From NCBI GenBank assembly GCA_947044365.1, contig OX345636.1, forward strand, positions 35,283,212 to 35,347,211: DNA of 64,000 nucleotides, written 5' to 3'. Every line of letters begins with the position of its first letter. Positions within the stretch are counted from its first letter, which is position 1. Under the pieces are notes generated by a model. That model saw only the letters and a list, made by a program, of their open reading frames with translations. It was not told where the DNA came from and did no database searches. Of the stretch, positions 12,001 to 24,736 are shown one piece after another. The stretch comes from Petrosia ficiformis. Taxonomy: Eukaryota; Porifera; Demospongiae; Haplosclerida; Petrosiidae. Position numbers and translations under genes: made by a program.

Positions 12001-14574
12001 ATGTCCAGGATATTCACTTTTTTATCAATTATTTAGTATTACATGATGGATATATTAACTAATGTACATGTATGTGAATTAAACTTAATTATAAATGTAA
12101 TTATTATTAAAAAAATTAGTGTGAGGGATATATGAACTAATGTATGGAATTATCAGCTTAATTAATGTAATTATGTGGATATAGATAGATGGATGGAGAT
12201 ATGCTTGTTTAGGATAAAATATCAGCAAACCACTATTTCAATACCAATATTATAAAAATAGATGATATTGTAATACCTAAGAATATGGGGACATTCTAGA
12301 ACGTAGGGTACTTATAGGAGGCTACAATACCCTACCAAAATGTAATGTGGTGAATGGATAATTGCGCAATGAAGGCATATTATTATATACATGTACATGT
12401 ACATACAATTATATAAATCATTAATGAATGAAGGTACCTGAAAATATTTACTCATTGTTTAGAGATCATTTGAAAAAGTTGATTTCTGTCAAGCTAATCT
12501 TGGGAATGCATCATCTTGTGAACGAGTTTTTAAAGATGATCAGGGTGGATTTGATTATGTATTTCATCTTGCCGCTGAAACAAAATATGGACAAACTGAC
12601 GAAGTAAGTGTCTATTAGAATCACATATTTACAGTATATTTATTTCATTATTGGTATCCATGGTAACAGATATATAAAGAACTTGTATACAATGTTACTG
12701 TCAACTGTGCTCAACAAGCAGCCAAGACTAGAGTCAAACGTTTTATAGATGTATCAACTGCACAAGTATACAATTCTGATAAGGTACACATGACATGTAC
12801 AATTATAATTATATATGCATGTATATACATGTATGTATCTGTCTATGTTTATGTAAGCATAACATGAGACCTAATTTTTAAAAAGGAGCACTTTCCTGCA
12901 AAGTATTTTTGATCAAATGCTTACATTCAATCATTCATCATTCTATAATTTTGTATAGCAATTCGTTGGAATTTGGTATCTAGGAAGAGCAATTATTAAG
13001 ATTCTTAAATACTTTTGAAACATGAACATGCCGAGGCATATAGTTAACATGCTTACATTCCCAAGCCCTCTCCTACACTCTGATTACTCCAAACCCTTTC
13101 ACTAGCGTGACTAAGCAAGTCCCTTAATTATTGTAACTCTAGTCACAATATACATTTAGGAGTTTACTAGTGGAGACCCTATTCATCATACCGTTAGTGT
13201 GTGTATTAGTCAATAACTAAAACCAAAACCCGTTTTAGTAAGGTATTTTGACTTTTAGTTAACTAAACTATAACTAAATACAGGTCTGTTGCAACTTGCA
13301 ATAACTATAACTAACTAAAATGAAAGGTGTCCAATAACGGACTATAACTATAACTAAAAGTGCTCATTATTGTTATACTAAAACAGCACTAGTATGCATA
13401 TGTGTGTGTGTGTGTACTGTATTGCTTATTTTGTACATGTACACAATGTACATGTATGTACATGTACATGTACAGTATAATATGCTATTACCAGAAATTA
13501 CAGAAATGACATCATGTTACTGAGCATTTATGGACATTGTTGTGATAATTATGTCATTATAATGTGTATATGTAAGGTAATGATAACTTCAAGAGAATAC
13601 AAACAGGATATAAACTGATGATTTGTACTGCTTCTCAATTTCAATTCTCTATCAGACAGCCAAGTTATGTTATTGTGTAGAAATGAAATAATTATAATTT
13701 GTTAGTAATATCTTTATATTTCATATAAGATAGCATATAATGTGTGAATCTGTACATGTCACTATAACATGTAATTGTGAAAATTGACTGTTTAGTTGAA
13801 GTATTTTAATCAAACACTGAAATGTAGTGTCTAATGATATAGAATATAATATAATGATATCCAAATATTTTCAGTGACAAAATGGTCCCAATAGTGAACA
13901 GTGATCAAAACTTTCTTTGGTCAGTTTTAACAAAGATCTGTAATAATTATTTGATCATTATATTGTTTATTTGTCACAAGCGTACTTACATTGTACATGT
14001 ATGTACAATTGTATATACATGTATGTGTGTGTGTTTATGTACATGTATATACATGTAGATGTGTACATGTACATGTATATACATGTACACCTGTGTATGT
14101 ACATGTAAATACATGTACATATTAATCTGGTGTTTTCCTCAGGATAAATATTAAGGGTAGAGGAATGCATTATTAGTACGATGTTTGGTCAACAGTGTTC
14201 AGTCACTATTTTAAAATAGTGTTTGTCATCGTAAACATGATAATTAAATGGCAGGAGGGCGATAATGTAGCATCCCTTGGGGGAAATACTGTCTTAATTT
14301 CTAATCTAGTTACATGTACGTAATTAATGTAATGTTTATATATTAGTGTAACTTACATGTACATGTATATCCTGTTAATGATGTGATTAACTTATTCTCT
14401 TGTGTGTTGTGGTTTGGCAAATTACTGTTTTCAAAGCAGTTCCAAAAATACCAAAATAGAAAATGAAATTTTTATGATTTTTGTAAACTTATGAAATATT
14501 ATATAAAAATGCATATCTGTAGTATATACTTGTACATATAATAACACACATACGTGTATAGACACTTTCAAATT

Positions 14575-14613
<39 letters not shown>

Positions 14614-17600
14614 TTAGGGTATAAGCAAAGAAACTAGTAAACTTGATCCCTGGACACTTATAGCGAAACACAAACTAGAGGCTGAGAAAGCCATTTCTAA
14701 AATTGATGGGTAAGTATTGATCTTTTGTATGTGTCAACTTTAAATCAGTTGCTTTGTCATTGTGTTAGAGTATAATCATAATATTATATCAATCTTATGG
14801 AATTAAACAATACATTTTATGAACTGCCTAATTTTGAGGCCATTATGTTAATGTTATGCTTGTATGTATATCATTAATTAAGGCCCAATAATTTATAGCG
14901 TAGTTATTATTTTCTCTTTTCAATACAATTTTATGTGGTATTGTATCACTCATTGATACATTGTTATTATTATCCACTTTCAATACAGTTTTATTGTATA
15001 ACTCATTGATACTTATCCACTTTCAATACAAGTTTATGCAGTATTGTATCACTCATTGATACACTGTTATTATTATCCACTTTCAATACCTAGTATTGTA
15101 TCACTCATTGATACACTGTCTACTTTCAATACCTAGTATTGTATCACTCATTGATACACTGTTATTATTCTCTACTTTCAATACCTAGTATTGTATCACT
15201 CATTGATACACTGTTATTATTCTCTGCTTTCAATACCTAGTATTGTATCACTCATTGACACACTGTTATTATTCTCTAATTTCAATACCTAGTATTGTAT
15301 CACTCATTGACACACTGTTATTATTCTCTACTTTCAATACCTAGTATTGTATAACTAATGTATACACATTACCTGTGCCTACAGAATTTGTTTGATATTA
15401 GATCACAATGTATAATTATGTTAGCCAGCTGTTGAAACTTTCTGATGGTTTGTTTTCTATAACCACACTGTTAATTGTTATTCCAATGAAATGTTTATCA
15501 TCTTTCCTTTTCAAAAGTATATTACATAATGATTACAATTCTTTTATACCAGGTTAAACTATGTTATTGTAAGACCAAGTATTGTATATGGAAAAGGAGA
15601 CAAGCTTGGAATAAGTTAGTTTCTATAATAATATTACTTCTGGTTATGTGTTCATCTGTCTGCCTACTATGTGTGTACAATTGTCTTGCTATGTTTAAGT
15701 GTGTGTGTCTATGTCTTGTCTGTGTGTTTGTGTCTATGTCCTGTCTGTGTGTTTGTGTCTGTGTCTGTGTCTGTGTTTGTGTGTTTGTGTATACATGTAT
15801 GTCTGTGTCCATGTCTGTGTGTCTGTGTGTCTGTGTCTGTGTGCTTGTGTGTGTGCTTGTATATCTGTGCCTGTGTATCTGTGTCTGTGTCTGCGTCGTG
15901 TCTGTGTGTACATGTGTGCATGCAAGTGTGTATAATTGCTTGTGTGTATACATGTAATTGCATGTGTACGGTATGTATTTATTTTTATGCATGCATTAAT
16001 CTGTACAATAAATTAATGATATTGTACACATGTACATGTATATAAATAAAACACATATCACATGGCCCATCCCTATGATTGCTTCCCCATGGCTATACAT
16101 AGTTAAAGTGAATGCGTCTTTCCAGTGGGTTTGGTCAATTAATGGGTGTGGCACATAAATGAACGAACACTTCAGACTGAGCATACTAGCAGGATGAAAT
16201 CAGTTTGGGAAAACTACATTAATAGCTGTTGTAGCTGACATGTTGCAAACTAATGCAAGAACGGAAGAGAATATAAAAACAATAACTGTAATATGTATAT
16301 TGTTGTGTTTCAGATGTGAGAGTCATCATCAATCACAGGGGATATTTCTTTCTCCATATATCTTGTTATTTCACACACACAGTAATAACAACATTATACA
16401 TACTGCTTTGTTTTAAAATAAAAGTGTTACTTCTATGTTTGTTATCCCAGTACCCAGTACATTGTGTGTACATACACTATGCACATACCTATGCACATAC
16501 CTATGCACATACCTAGGTATTGTATATCTGTATTTTTTTTAATATCCTGATACAATTTTCAGCACCCCGATTGATAATTGCGGCAGTTTATCGGCAACTT
16601 GGAGAAAAAATGCAGGTATACATGTATTATGTACATACATGTACGTGTACGTGTATATACAATACATACATAATCATGTATTAGTAATTTAGGCCTGTGC
16701 GATAATCGCGAAAAGAAATTGTTATCGCGATAACGATAATGTTGACATTCTTATCGTGATAATTTGCGCATGCGCATACTGCTCACACGTGATCACACGT
16801 TGTTCAATCGATACACTTACAAGCATCTCGTCGAGTAACGATGGCTTCTAATTTTGAATACCTACCTTTAGAGAAGGCCAAAAGTCCTGTTTGGAAATAT
16901 TTCGGGTTTCTAGCACAAGAGGGGAAATTTCTGGAGCCGGATAAAAACAAGAGACAGACAGTTCACTGTGTTTTGTGCTGTCTTACAAAGAAAATACCAC
17001 TAACTTGATCGTCCATCTGCAATACAACCATAAAGATGAATTTGATAGTGTTTCGTCTAAAATAGCTATATACTAACTCCGTATGTCTGAACCGTCTAAA
17101 CCAGGTCAGCGCTCAATAACAGAGGCATTTGAGAATCTTACTCCTTAATAATAATTTAACTTTTATTCATTGAATTGAAATTAAATAAATATGTTGTTCA
17201 GTTATTCTTGAAATCAATTAATTATCGTGATAGTTGGGATTATTATCGTGATATAGGTTTTTTCATTATCGCACAGGCCTAATTAGTATGATGGCTTATA
17301 CAAGCTATATTAATTGTACATGTATATATGATTACATGTACATGTATATATGTATAATTATACATACACACATGTATACAATGTACTTGCTTCGATGTTT
17401 GTAACAACAATGTCAGACCTGAACTCTGAGATAGCTGTCTGAAGTGAAACTGAGGCCTGCTATTGAGGGGTGAAAGTCTCATATTGTTGATACGCGTGTA
17501 CACACCAAGAAGATGCACTACATGTAATATGCTTTATAGCCTACAGATACATCAAAGGCTTGTATTTTGTTAATAATTGCCTGATTGCTATGCAGACTCT

Positions 17601-20600
17601 TACATACATGTACATGTACATACATTCCAGTGTTTTTGATAAGCTTATATGGTGCACCATTTGCCCAAAGAGCTTCTGATTTGGCACTGCACAGTGCTCT
17701 CTTTGGGCCATTGGCACAGTTAATTATGATTATATTGTCACTAACAGCATCAACTCTTTGTTAATTGGCTCAAGATGTATTCCCAATGGCGTACACATTA
17801 ACCATTGTTGAGCCAATTTGGCCAATGTTTTAAAACGTACCCCAAACTCTGATATATTTTATAGCTGACAGGTACAACAAATTGCTCAATTGCTACACCG
17901 ACCTCCATTCCTTTAAACAGTGTTTCTTTTCAATTTACAACTACATTGAGATGATGCAAAATCATTATAGCTCTTATTTTTATGTACCTGTTAGATAGCA
18001 TAAATATACATGTACATGTATGTATATAATCTGTATTTATCTTATACATGTACATGTACATGTGTATAATTATAATTATAATAATTACATGTATGTTGTG
18101 ATTTAGTTGCTATGGACCAAGGAATTACACATGAATACAATACATGTTCATGATGTCTGTCGTGCTCTCTGGTTCCTCAAAGATCATGGAGAAAATAGAG
18201 AAGTCTATAATTTAGTTGACAAAGGAAATACAAGTATGAGATACATGTATATTTACATAATGATTGTGTTATATTTATATTATATATATACAGTGGAACC
18301 CTTCTATTCCGGACACCATTGGGACAAATATAAGTGGCCTTTACTACCACTTTTAGAAACACATTTGCATATTTAATTCCTAATTTCACTCCCACCTTAC
18401 TATTGTCTGCTAATGTTACTAATACTCTACTATTCATACATGTACATGTACATGTAAATACAATTTTGTTGCTTTCTATGAAAACTCACACTATGGTGGG
18501 TTAACACCTGCATTAGAAAAACATTTCAATGCATCATACGTACACATGTATGCTTTGACTGAAATATAAACATGGAAATGATTATAGGGTTTATTCTCTT
18601 TGGACTATAACTAACTGTTGGCTAGAACTTCATGTGTTGTAATTATAGTAGATATCAATTGATTAAGACACATCTTTTTCATAGCACAAGGAATCATTTC
18701 AGGGCTTGTATCCGAAATATTTGGAATTGAACATGGATATTATGGATCTATATTATCAAACTTGGCACGTCTTCACATGTCAGATGCTGTTGATGAGTCT
18801 AATGAGAAACATTTGGCTCCCTGGTCTGATGCCTGTACTACCAGTGGTGTTATAAATACACCTCTTACTCCATATATTGACCAAGTGAGTTAATATGTTG
18901 CATAATTGAAATAACCACTTCCATATAACAACCCTACCATATAACAACCCTTCCATATAACAACCCTACCATATAACAACCCTACATATAACAACCCTAC
19001 CATATAACCACTTCCATATAACAACCCTTCCATATAACAACCCTACCATATAACCACTTCCATATAACAACCCTACCATATAACAACCCTACCATATAAC
19101 AACCCTACATAAGTATACTTTCTTTTTTATACTCAACAGCTATACTTATGTTGGAAGTGGTTATTTTATTTTTGCTGCTAAGGTACCATCCCAATCTTGT
19201 TCCTGTGCTTTTTAGGTTTTCATATCCCTACATTTTCTTTCATTTTTTTGAAAATCTTTTTTATTATTCTTTTATGTTCATTAGTACATGTGTAGCAGTG
19301 TTTTTGATAAGCTCATATGGCTCACCATTGGCCCAAAGAGCTTCTTATTTGGAACAGCACAGCTCTCTCTTCGGGCCAGTGACACAGTTAATTATGATTA
19401 TATTGTCACTAACAGCATTAAATCTTTGTTAATTGGCTCAAGACATATTCCGAATGGCACACACACTAATCATAATTTGGCCCATACTTCAAAACATATC
19501 AAAAACATGTAGGAATTGTGGGAGTGAAATAAATATGAAATTTTACTATCAGTTTAGAACAATAATTAATTCCTAGTTTTACTCCCACCTATGCTATGCT
19601 AAGACATCATAGTGTACATGTGCACAATGTCATAGAGAATTTGACTTACCTGTTTAATTACACCCTCCACCACCACTGAACTCCCAAGAGATATCATGAT
19701 TCCTACATAAAATATACTAAGGGATTCTCATATCTCACAATGCTACCCATGGAGAATTACACTCCTCTCTCAGTACACTGGAGCATACAGTCTTCTCAAC
19801 ATCCTTGATCAATATAGTTACATGTAGGGGCTAAATTTGAGCAGTGGTAGTAGTAGTAACAACAAATGTTCTGTTTTAATACGAGTTTCATATTTTACAC
19901 ATTTTACAGTGTACATCAAGACAAGCAAACAAATTGGTTGCAAATTCCTTTTACAAAATATGTGGTGTTAAATGATTGTTATGACATTCTGTAGTGGAAG
20001 CCAACACACTTCATTCTGTACCTGCTTTATGAATGTTTAGCTTCCTGTACTAAATGTGGAATAGTGAGCATTAAAAAAGGGACAAATACACATGTATTGT
20101 TGGCTTCCTGTATTAAATGTGGAATAGTGAGCATTAAAAAGGGCAAATTTTGTTGGCTTCCCATACTACATGTAAATGTGGAATAGTGAGCATTAAAAAA
20201 AAGGGATGAATTTTGTTGGCTTCCCTACTAAATGTGGAATAGTGAGCATTAAAAAAAGGGACAAGTTTTGTTGGCTTCCTGTACTAAATGTGGAATAGTG
20301 AGCATTTAAACAAGGTATATAGAGAAAAAAAGTATCCTATGACTGCTTTGTGGTGTCCAGCATTCAGGAATCATGGCTAACTTTATGATGCCTGAAACAC
20401 ATCAGCCTATTATAGTTATTATTTTGATTATCTACTCTGTTTACCTTTTAAAGAACCTTGTAGAACTTTAAGAATATAGAATAGCTAGCTATTAAGTTCT
20501 AGTTTCTACGTAAGCTACACACAGCTTTCTTTCTGCTAGTCTGTAGAGCTTGAGCGTGCGTTCTTTTATGCACCATGCCCATTAATTGACCAAGCCCCCG

Positions 20601-20673
20601 GGAATGACGTAACTTCCTTAACTACGTATACAACGCATACTCGCGTAAGTGACACAAGCATATAAATAAATAT

Positions 20674-20748
<75 letters not shown>

Positions 20749-22695
20749 CGAACTGTGGGAAAGCAATCATAGAGATGGCCTTACGAGCCATAAAAAGGGA
20801 CGAATTTTCTTGGCTTCCTGTACTACAATGTAAATGTGGAATAGTGAGCATTTAAAATAGGACTGATTTTCTTAGCTTTCTGTATTAAATGTGGAATAAT
20901 GAGCATTTAAAAATAGTAACACATTTTGTGGGCTTGCTATACTAAATGTGGAATAGTGAGTATTTAAAAATCGGCATTGCTTCATAAATTAAATAACAAA
21001 ATTACCAGAGCCTATGAAACATGTGCAGGTTTATGATTAAGTATTATTTATAGTAGAACACTGTGATTTGCCAATTAGTATCACTCTCGGTAGAGTTTGA
21101 AGCAATTTAAATCATTATTTGTGATAATTACCTCCATCACGTTTCTAAAGTAATGAATTCACTGTACCTATAGTGCAGAACCCTTGCACTGCTAGGATTT
21201 ATAGCCTTGAATTAAGAGGAGTTATGTTTTCATGTATTTAATTGCTGCCAGAAAATTGAGAAACTGGTAGCTTGTTGGAAGTGCCAATTTTCTTAGTTTC
21301 CAAAAGTTTGTAAAGAAAACCACAGACAGAAAATATGGATACAGTAACCTGTTCCACCTACCTTAGTTAATAAAATATAGTTTAAGTATTAAGGATTGTT
21401 ACATGACATCTTGGAGTCTTGGATGTGACTGATTAACTGCATGACTATACATCAGTTAATCGTCACTTTAGTAGTTCCTCTACACCAATCATGTGTTGTG
21501 GGTTAGAACAATAAATGTGACCTAATTAAATTATAAGCTGTCCTGAATATTCATTAATAATTTAATGGTAGTAGATGATTTCGATGATGTAATTTCAGTT
21601 TGTGACAGTATCTTTACAATGACAAGTACTGGAAATGAAATGGTAGAATAATTGACACCAACACTGCTCTAGTCTACTCCATTACATTGATCACATATAC
21701 ATTACATAGTGAACTTAAATAACATTCAGTTATACATGTACATTAAGTCCAGTTAAATTACATGTATAAGCAGCTGAGTTGCAAATACCAATTCTACAAG
21801 TAATACCTATCATTAGTTATAATTTCCTCACTTCCATAGGAACTGTTATACAACAGACATCTGCATATTAGTGGAGACAAGTTGGAGGCAGGTGGATTTA
21901 GTTGTGAAGTACCAAAGATCACTCTGGAACTTTTAAAAGAGGTTTGTGTATAGCGTTTACTAATAAAATATCATAGCAAAGTAATTATTAAAATTAATGG
22001 CTTTAATAACCATACATGTATTAATTTTGTCTTTTTTGGATGCAAATTACCAAATGGTCTTTAAACACTTTCTGGTCAGCCATTTTGTACAAGAAGCCCA
22101 AAAAATGTTGATATCTATGAGTTCTGTACAGAAAGAACAAATTTTCCTGCTGGATACCAAATACGGCCAACTATTTAGTGTTTAAAGTAAACATTTATGG
22201 TTCCATATACCATAACAATAACCAGTGTTTCCCCTAAAGTGTGGTACCATTGCACTTCCAACCCTTTATTCTTGCTTCCCAACTCTTTGATTTTGAAGTG
22301 TATGCTGAAAAACACTGTTTTACAACACTGTTAATCAACCTTCTTATCTTAGTGATGAACCTCAGCATTTAATATTAACCTTGGGGAGAAACACTTCAAC
22401 AAGTTATCCCTCTATATACTCTGTGATAAGGATTAATAAGCATGGCATGCCTTTGTGATTTTGCGATTTGTCCCTCTCCATAAAATACGATGTCAAACCT
22501 AGCTATTAATCTCCTCTTCACACAGTCATACATTAAAATGAAACAGTACTGTTTATACTATAATGGAACGTTACTGTTACATGTCTATGTACGTTCCTCT
22601 TATAACACATGCCCACACACACACACACACAGGTTGTTGATGACTACGTACAGTCAGGACATTTTCCAAACTCACTAGTTCCAAGTTCATCCTGA
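9076..22695 (+). CDS. Extended SDR, NAD-dependent epimerase/dehydratase-like, 11 exons, 370 aa
   Basis: Exons: 9076-9115, 11860-11978, 12463-12603, 12670-12783, 14618-14709, 15553-15614, 16563-16615, 18107-18233, 18685-18884, 21840-21941, 22633-22695. Every junction has GT/AG and all phases agree; the total is 1113 nt, or 370 codons plus TGA. The N-terminus has the NAD-binding Rossmann motif TGGVGFIG (residues 12-19). Further family motifs are FHLAAETKYGQ, the Ser/Thr site VSTAQVY (129-130), VIVRPSIVYG, TIHVHDVCRALW and VYNLVDKGNT. It resembles a conserved eukaryotic family of uncharacterised 3beta-HSD/epimerase-like proteins, so a cytosolic NAD(P)-dependent enzyme acting on a sugar nucleotide or steroid-like substrate is plausible, but the substrate is unknown. 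At the catalytic YxxxK position the sequence reads TLIAK (residues 151-155), so the usual Tyr appears to be Thr. Introns are 0.07-3 kb and full of repeats. Confidence 0.9.
9731..11096. repeat. 26-bp minisatellite, ~52 copies, in SDR intron 1
   Basis: Head-to-tail copies of a 26-bp unit (GTAACTATACAGTGGGTCTA plus GTATAA or GTATGA) run for ~1.35 kb. Variation is almost all at one A/G position, with a few deletions and two ACATTGTGTATAA insertions. The homogeneity suggests recent expansion. Confidence 0.95.
11244..11590. mobile_element. hAT-type MITE with 8-bp target duplication
   Basis: The termini TAGTGATGTGCGATAC and (inverted) TAGGGATGTGCGATACC are flanked on both sides by GATTATAA (11236-11243 and 11591-11598), an exact 8-bp duplication typical of hAT elements. 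The interior is ATCGATA-rich and non-coding; it lies in SDR intron 1. Confidence 0.85.
13195..13393. mobile_element. TAGTG(T)TGTTTTAGT-family MITE copy
   Basis: Rich in TTAGTTAACTAA and ACTATAACTAA, starting TAGTGTGTG and ending AAAACAGCACTA. It is related to the better preserved copy at 47433-47715. Confidence 0.6.
14578..14612. repeat. CA microsatellite at SDR exon 5 acceptor
   Basis: (CA)n of ~35 bp directly precedes the CTATTAG acceptor of SDR exon 5, so it occupies the place of the polypyrimidine tract. Confidence 0.85.
14917..15362. repeat. ~52-bp minisatellite in SDR intron 5
   Basis: Repeated TTTCAATACCTAGTATTGTA then TCACTCATTGATACACTGTT and ATTATTCTCTAC, ~8 copies with length variants. 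Each unit contains the palindrome CAATACCTAGTATTG. Confidence 0.85.
15690..15930. repeat. GT-rich low-complexity tract
   Basis: Irregular TGTGTCTGTGTGTT repeats produce long spurious Cys/Val- and His/Thr-rich open frames on both strands; they are not genes. Confidence 0.85.
16062..16366. mobile_element. Diverged copy of ATGGCCC...TATATAGAG element
   Basis: Starts ATGGCCCATCCCTATG, contains GGTCAATTAATGGGTGTGGC, and ends GGATATTTCTTTCTCCATAT. It shares both ends and the internal block with 60341-60777 and, inverted, 20311-20791. Confidence 0.6.
16690..17281. mobile_element. hAT-like element with decayed BED-finger ORF
   Basis: Perfect termini TAGGCCTGTGCGATAAT / inverted ATTATCGCACAGGCCTA enclose ~590 bp. 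On the plus strand ATG 16841 opens MASNFEYLP, SPVWKYFGF and a VHCVLCC zinc-finger pair, then a frame break, then HLQYNHKDEF: the layout of a BED zinc finger (ZBED/hAT transposase N-terminus). The transposase body is absent, so it is an internal-deletion derivative. Flanking 8-mers are similar but not identical. It lies in SDR intron 7. Confidence 0.8.
17632..17840. mobile_element. GTTTTTGATA-family TIR element
   Basis: A ~210-bp repeat starting GTTTTTGATAAGCTTATATGG with internal GCCCAAAGAGCTTCT. It shares sequence with 19300-19506, 60872-61060 and a deleted version at 24212-24304. Confidence 0.7.
18291..18335. mobile_element. Solo Tigger/pogo-type terminus
   Basis: After a TA dinucleotide comes CAGTGGAACCCTTCTATTCC then GGACACCATTGGGAC, the classic terminus of Tigger (pogo) DNA transposons. 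No matching right end is seen. Confidence 0.5.
18905..19110. repeat. CATATAACAACCCTAC minisatellite
   Basis: About 13 copies of a 14-16 bp unit in two variants (CATATAACAACCCTAC and CATATAACCACTTC) immediately after the exon 9 donor of the SDR gene. Confidence 0.85.
19300..19506. mobile_element. GTTTTTGATA-family TIR element, best copy
   Basis: Termini GTTTTTGATA and, inverted, TATCAAAAAC bound 207 bp. The internal sequence matches the copies at 17632 and 60872. Confidence 0.75.
20034..20985. repeat. ~50-bp tandem repeat split by a transposon
   Basis: Units with GGCTTCCTGTACTAAATGTG and GAATAGTGAGCATTAAAAAA occur at 20034-20310 (~5 copies) and 20792-20985 (~4). The two halves are separated by an unrelated 481-bp element. 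Confidence 0.85.
20311..20791. mobile_element. ATGGCCC...TATATAGAG element inserted in the tandem array
   Basis: Inverted copy of 60341-60777 (shared blocks include TTTGATTATCTACTCTGTTT and AGCTTTCTTTCTGCTAGTCT). It is bounded by ..CAAGGTATATAGAG and ATGGCCTTACGAGCCAT and carries a later TA expansion (20680-20745). It interrupts the 50-bp repeat array. Confidence 0.75.
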
Positions 22696-23295
22696 ATATT
22701 ATTAAAACCCTGGATTATGATAATTGTTGTAGAATTTATTTTGTTTTTTTTTTATTTCTGACCTATTAAAATTATATCCAGTCATCATCAATCATGTCAT
22801 GAATTTTATTATTTTATAATATGTAATTATCATTGTTAGTTTATAGTGATTGTTGAAGGGAATATTTATTGTTGTTAGAGTACACTGATATTCATCTTTC
22901 TGTTAGATATCATTTGTTTGACCATACATTATTGAATACTTTGGTATTTATTATAAATTATTTTATGACAGCTTGCGCTGTGAAATTTAAAACCTGTTAA
23001 TTATAAGATAACTATTTTGAGCAATATAACAAGCTGTAGCTAAATACATGTAGGAAATCTTTTCTGATCTTATTAATTGCACAGTTATAAGCAAACTATA
23101 CAAAGCTATCTCAAATTACTCAATCGGTAATATTTGAATTGAAGTAACATAATAAATAAAATGAAGGTGGTACTTTGTACACAAAATACTTTAATACATT
23201 AATTAATTAGCCAGGTGTTTCTTCAATCAGCCAGACATCTATACACGCATAATTAAAAGTTTCAATGCTCATGCATTGAAACTTTTAATTATCGC
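22696..23295. other. 3' flank of SDR gene; small palindrome
   Basis: No coding sequence is seen. A perfect hairpin (AATTAAAAGTTTCAATGC/GCATTGAAACTTTTAATT) lies at ~23250-23293. Confidence 0.5.
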
Positions 23296-23768
23296 TAAAA
23301 TGAGAAAACGTCTGGGGAAACAGTGATAGAATTTGTTTCAGGAAGGAATGTAATAATTGTCAATTAATTGATGAATTCCTGTGACTCTGCGTGATTGGGA
23401 TTTATAGTAACATAACAGACAACCCTAACAATGATACTGTCTATAGAACATAAGATGTCATATGGCTGTCTGTTACATCAAGAAACAACCACTTTATAGG
23501 TTATATCTTTACAATTTGAAAACGCTCAGAATTCTAAATTACTTTGTTGGACAGAATATTTTCTAAGAAAGCCAGAATGGTCATTCGTTATTGCAGAAAT
23601 ATAGCAAGACGAGTGTTTGAATGTTCTGTAGTCTCCAGTTACACTATAATAAACTTTTTTGTGGTGAAAGTAGTATGACCAAACGAATTTCATTGGCTCT
23701 GCGAATCTTCCAGCAGAAACAAAATTTGTCACAGTTTCCCCAGATATTTCCTCATTTTTGCAATACGT
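23296..23768. mobile_element. TIR element, CTGGGGAAACTGTGA family
   Basis: Left AAAATGAG, then CTGGGGAAACAGTGATAG and AATTTGTTTC, matches the inverted right end AAAATGAGGAAATATCTGGG, then GAAACTGTGACAAATTTTG: ~43-bp TIRs at roughly 85% identity. A second, diverged copy is at 50917-51330. Confidence 0.75.
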
Positions 23769-24211
23769 CAGCTGCGTGATACTAGGTTGCATGCTGGAAT
23801 TATTGTGGATGGAGTGACAAAATTTTGCAAGTTGTTTTTCGGTTAGTTGTGAACATGGTTAATTGAAACATTTATCTGCTTATAGAATAGCTACACACTT
23901 CCATAGCAAGGCCAGGTTACTGAATTTATTTATATGCACATATGTACATGGAAGCAAGAAAAATGTGTGCCAATGGTAGAAGAAGGTTATACACATTGGT
24001 ACAGATTCTACTAATTTATCAAATTTTGCATCTTCAGCCTTCAGTCTGAAAAATGTAATGGAAAACTTTAGCTCGGTGTATAATCTTCATGGTTTCATTT
24101 GTCTCATGATCACTATCATGAACCACAGTCGGAGGCAAAACAACATGTGCTATTGAGGGGTGAAAATCTGATATTGCTGATATATATTGAGAAGGAATGG
24201 TATGTAACAGT

Positions 24212-24304
24212 GTTTTTGATACGTTTTGCAGCATGAGCCAAATTGGCACAACAGTCAGTGGTTAACCGTTGGGAATACATCTCACCATATGAGCTTATCA
24301 AAAT
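24212..24304. mobile_element. Internally deleted GTTTTTGATA element
   Basis: GTTTTTGATACGTTTTGCAG at one end and CATATGAGCTTATCAAAA at the other, with most of the family's interior missing. Confidence 0.55.
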
Positions 24305-24736
24305 TAATGCTTCGTAACTATAATATCTTTTATAGCAAACCCACTGATAGGGATGCTGATAGAGCAACTACTCAGATAAGAGCATGAGATAAACTTAGAA
24401 TTTTGGTCCCTACATGATGGCACACAACACACAGCATGAATTTGTCGTTTAATTAATTGTTCACGAGGGGTGTGGTCACATATTTGTGAATTCTTCATAC
24501 CCTTCTAATGTCTACAACAATATGAATTGACAACATTTCCTGACTTTAAATTATTGACTAACTTCATAATATGGTGTGGGTACTGGGAATTATCCCTTGT
24601 TCAGGCTTGCTGCCCCTCCCACGCATTAGCCTTGCTGGACCCCCAACATAATTATACGGGCACTGGAGAAATACCCTCTCCTCTCTTTTTTTGAAATCGT
24701 TACTATGACTACCATTAAGAATTCAGAATTTCAAAT

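Noticed and set aside
15529..16045. Long Cys/Val-rich and His/Thr-rich open frames on both strands
   Set aside because: They arise from a GT-rich low-complexity tract; overlapping frames on both strands have the same dinucleotide origin.
23526..23792. 88-codon minus-strand ORF
   Set aside because: It covers most of a TIR element; the related ORF at 50986-51276 is in a homologous element but the peptides do not align well.
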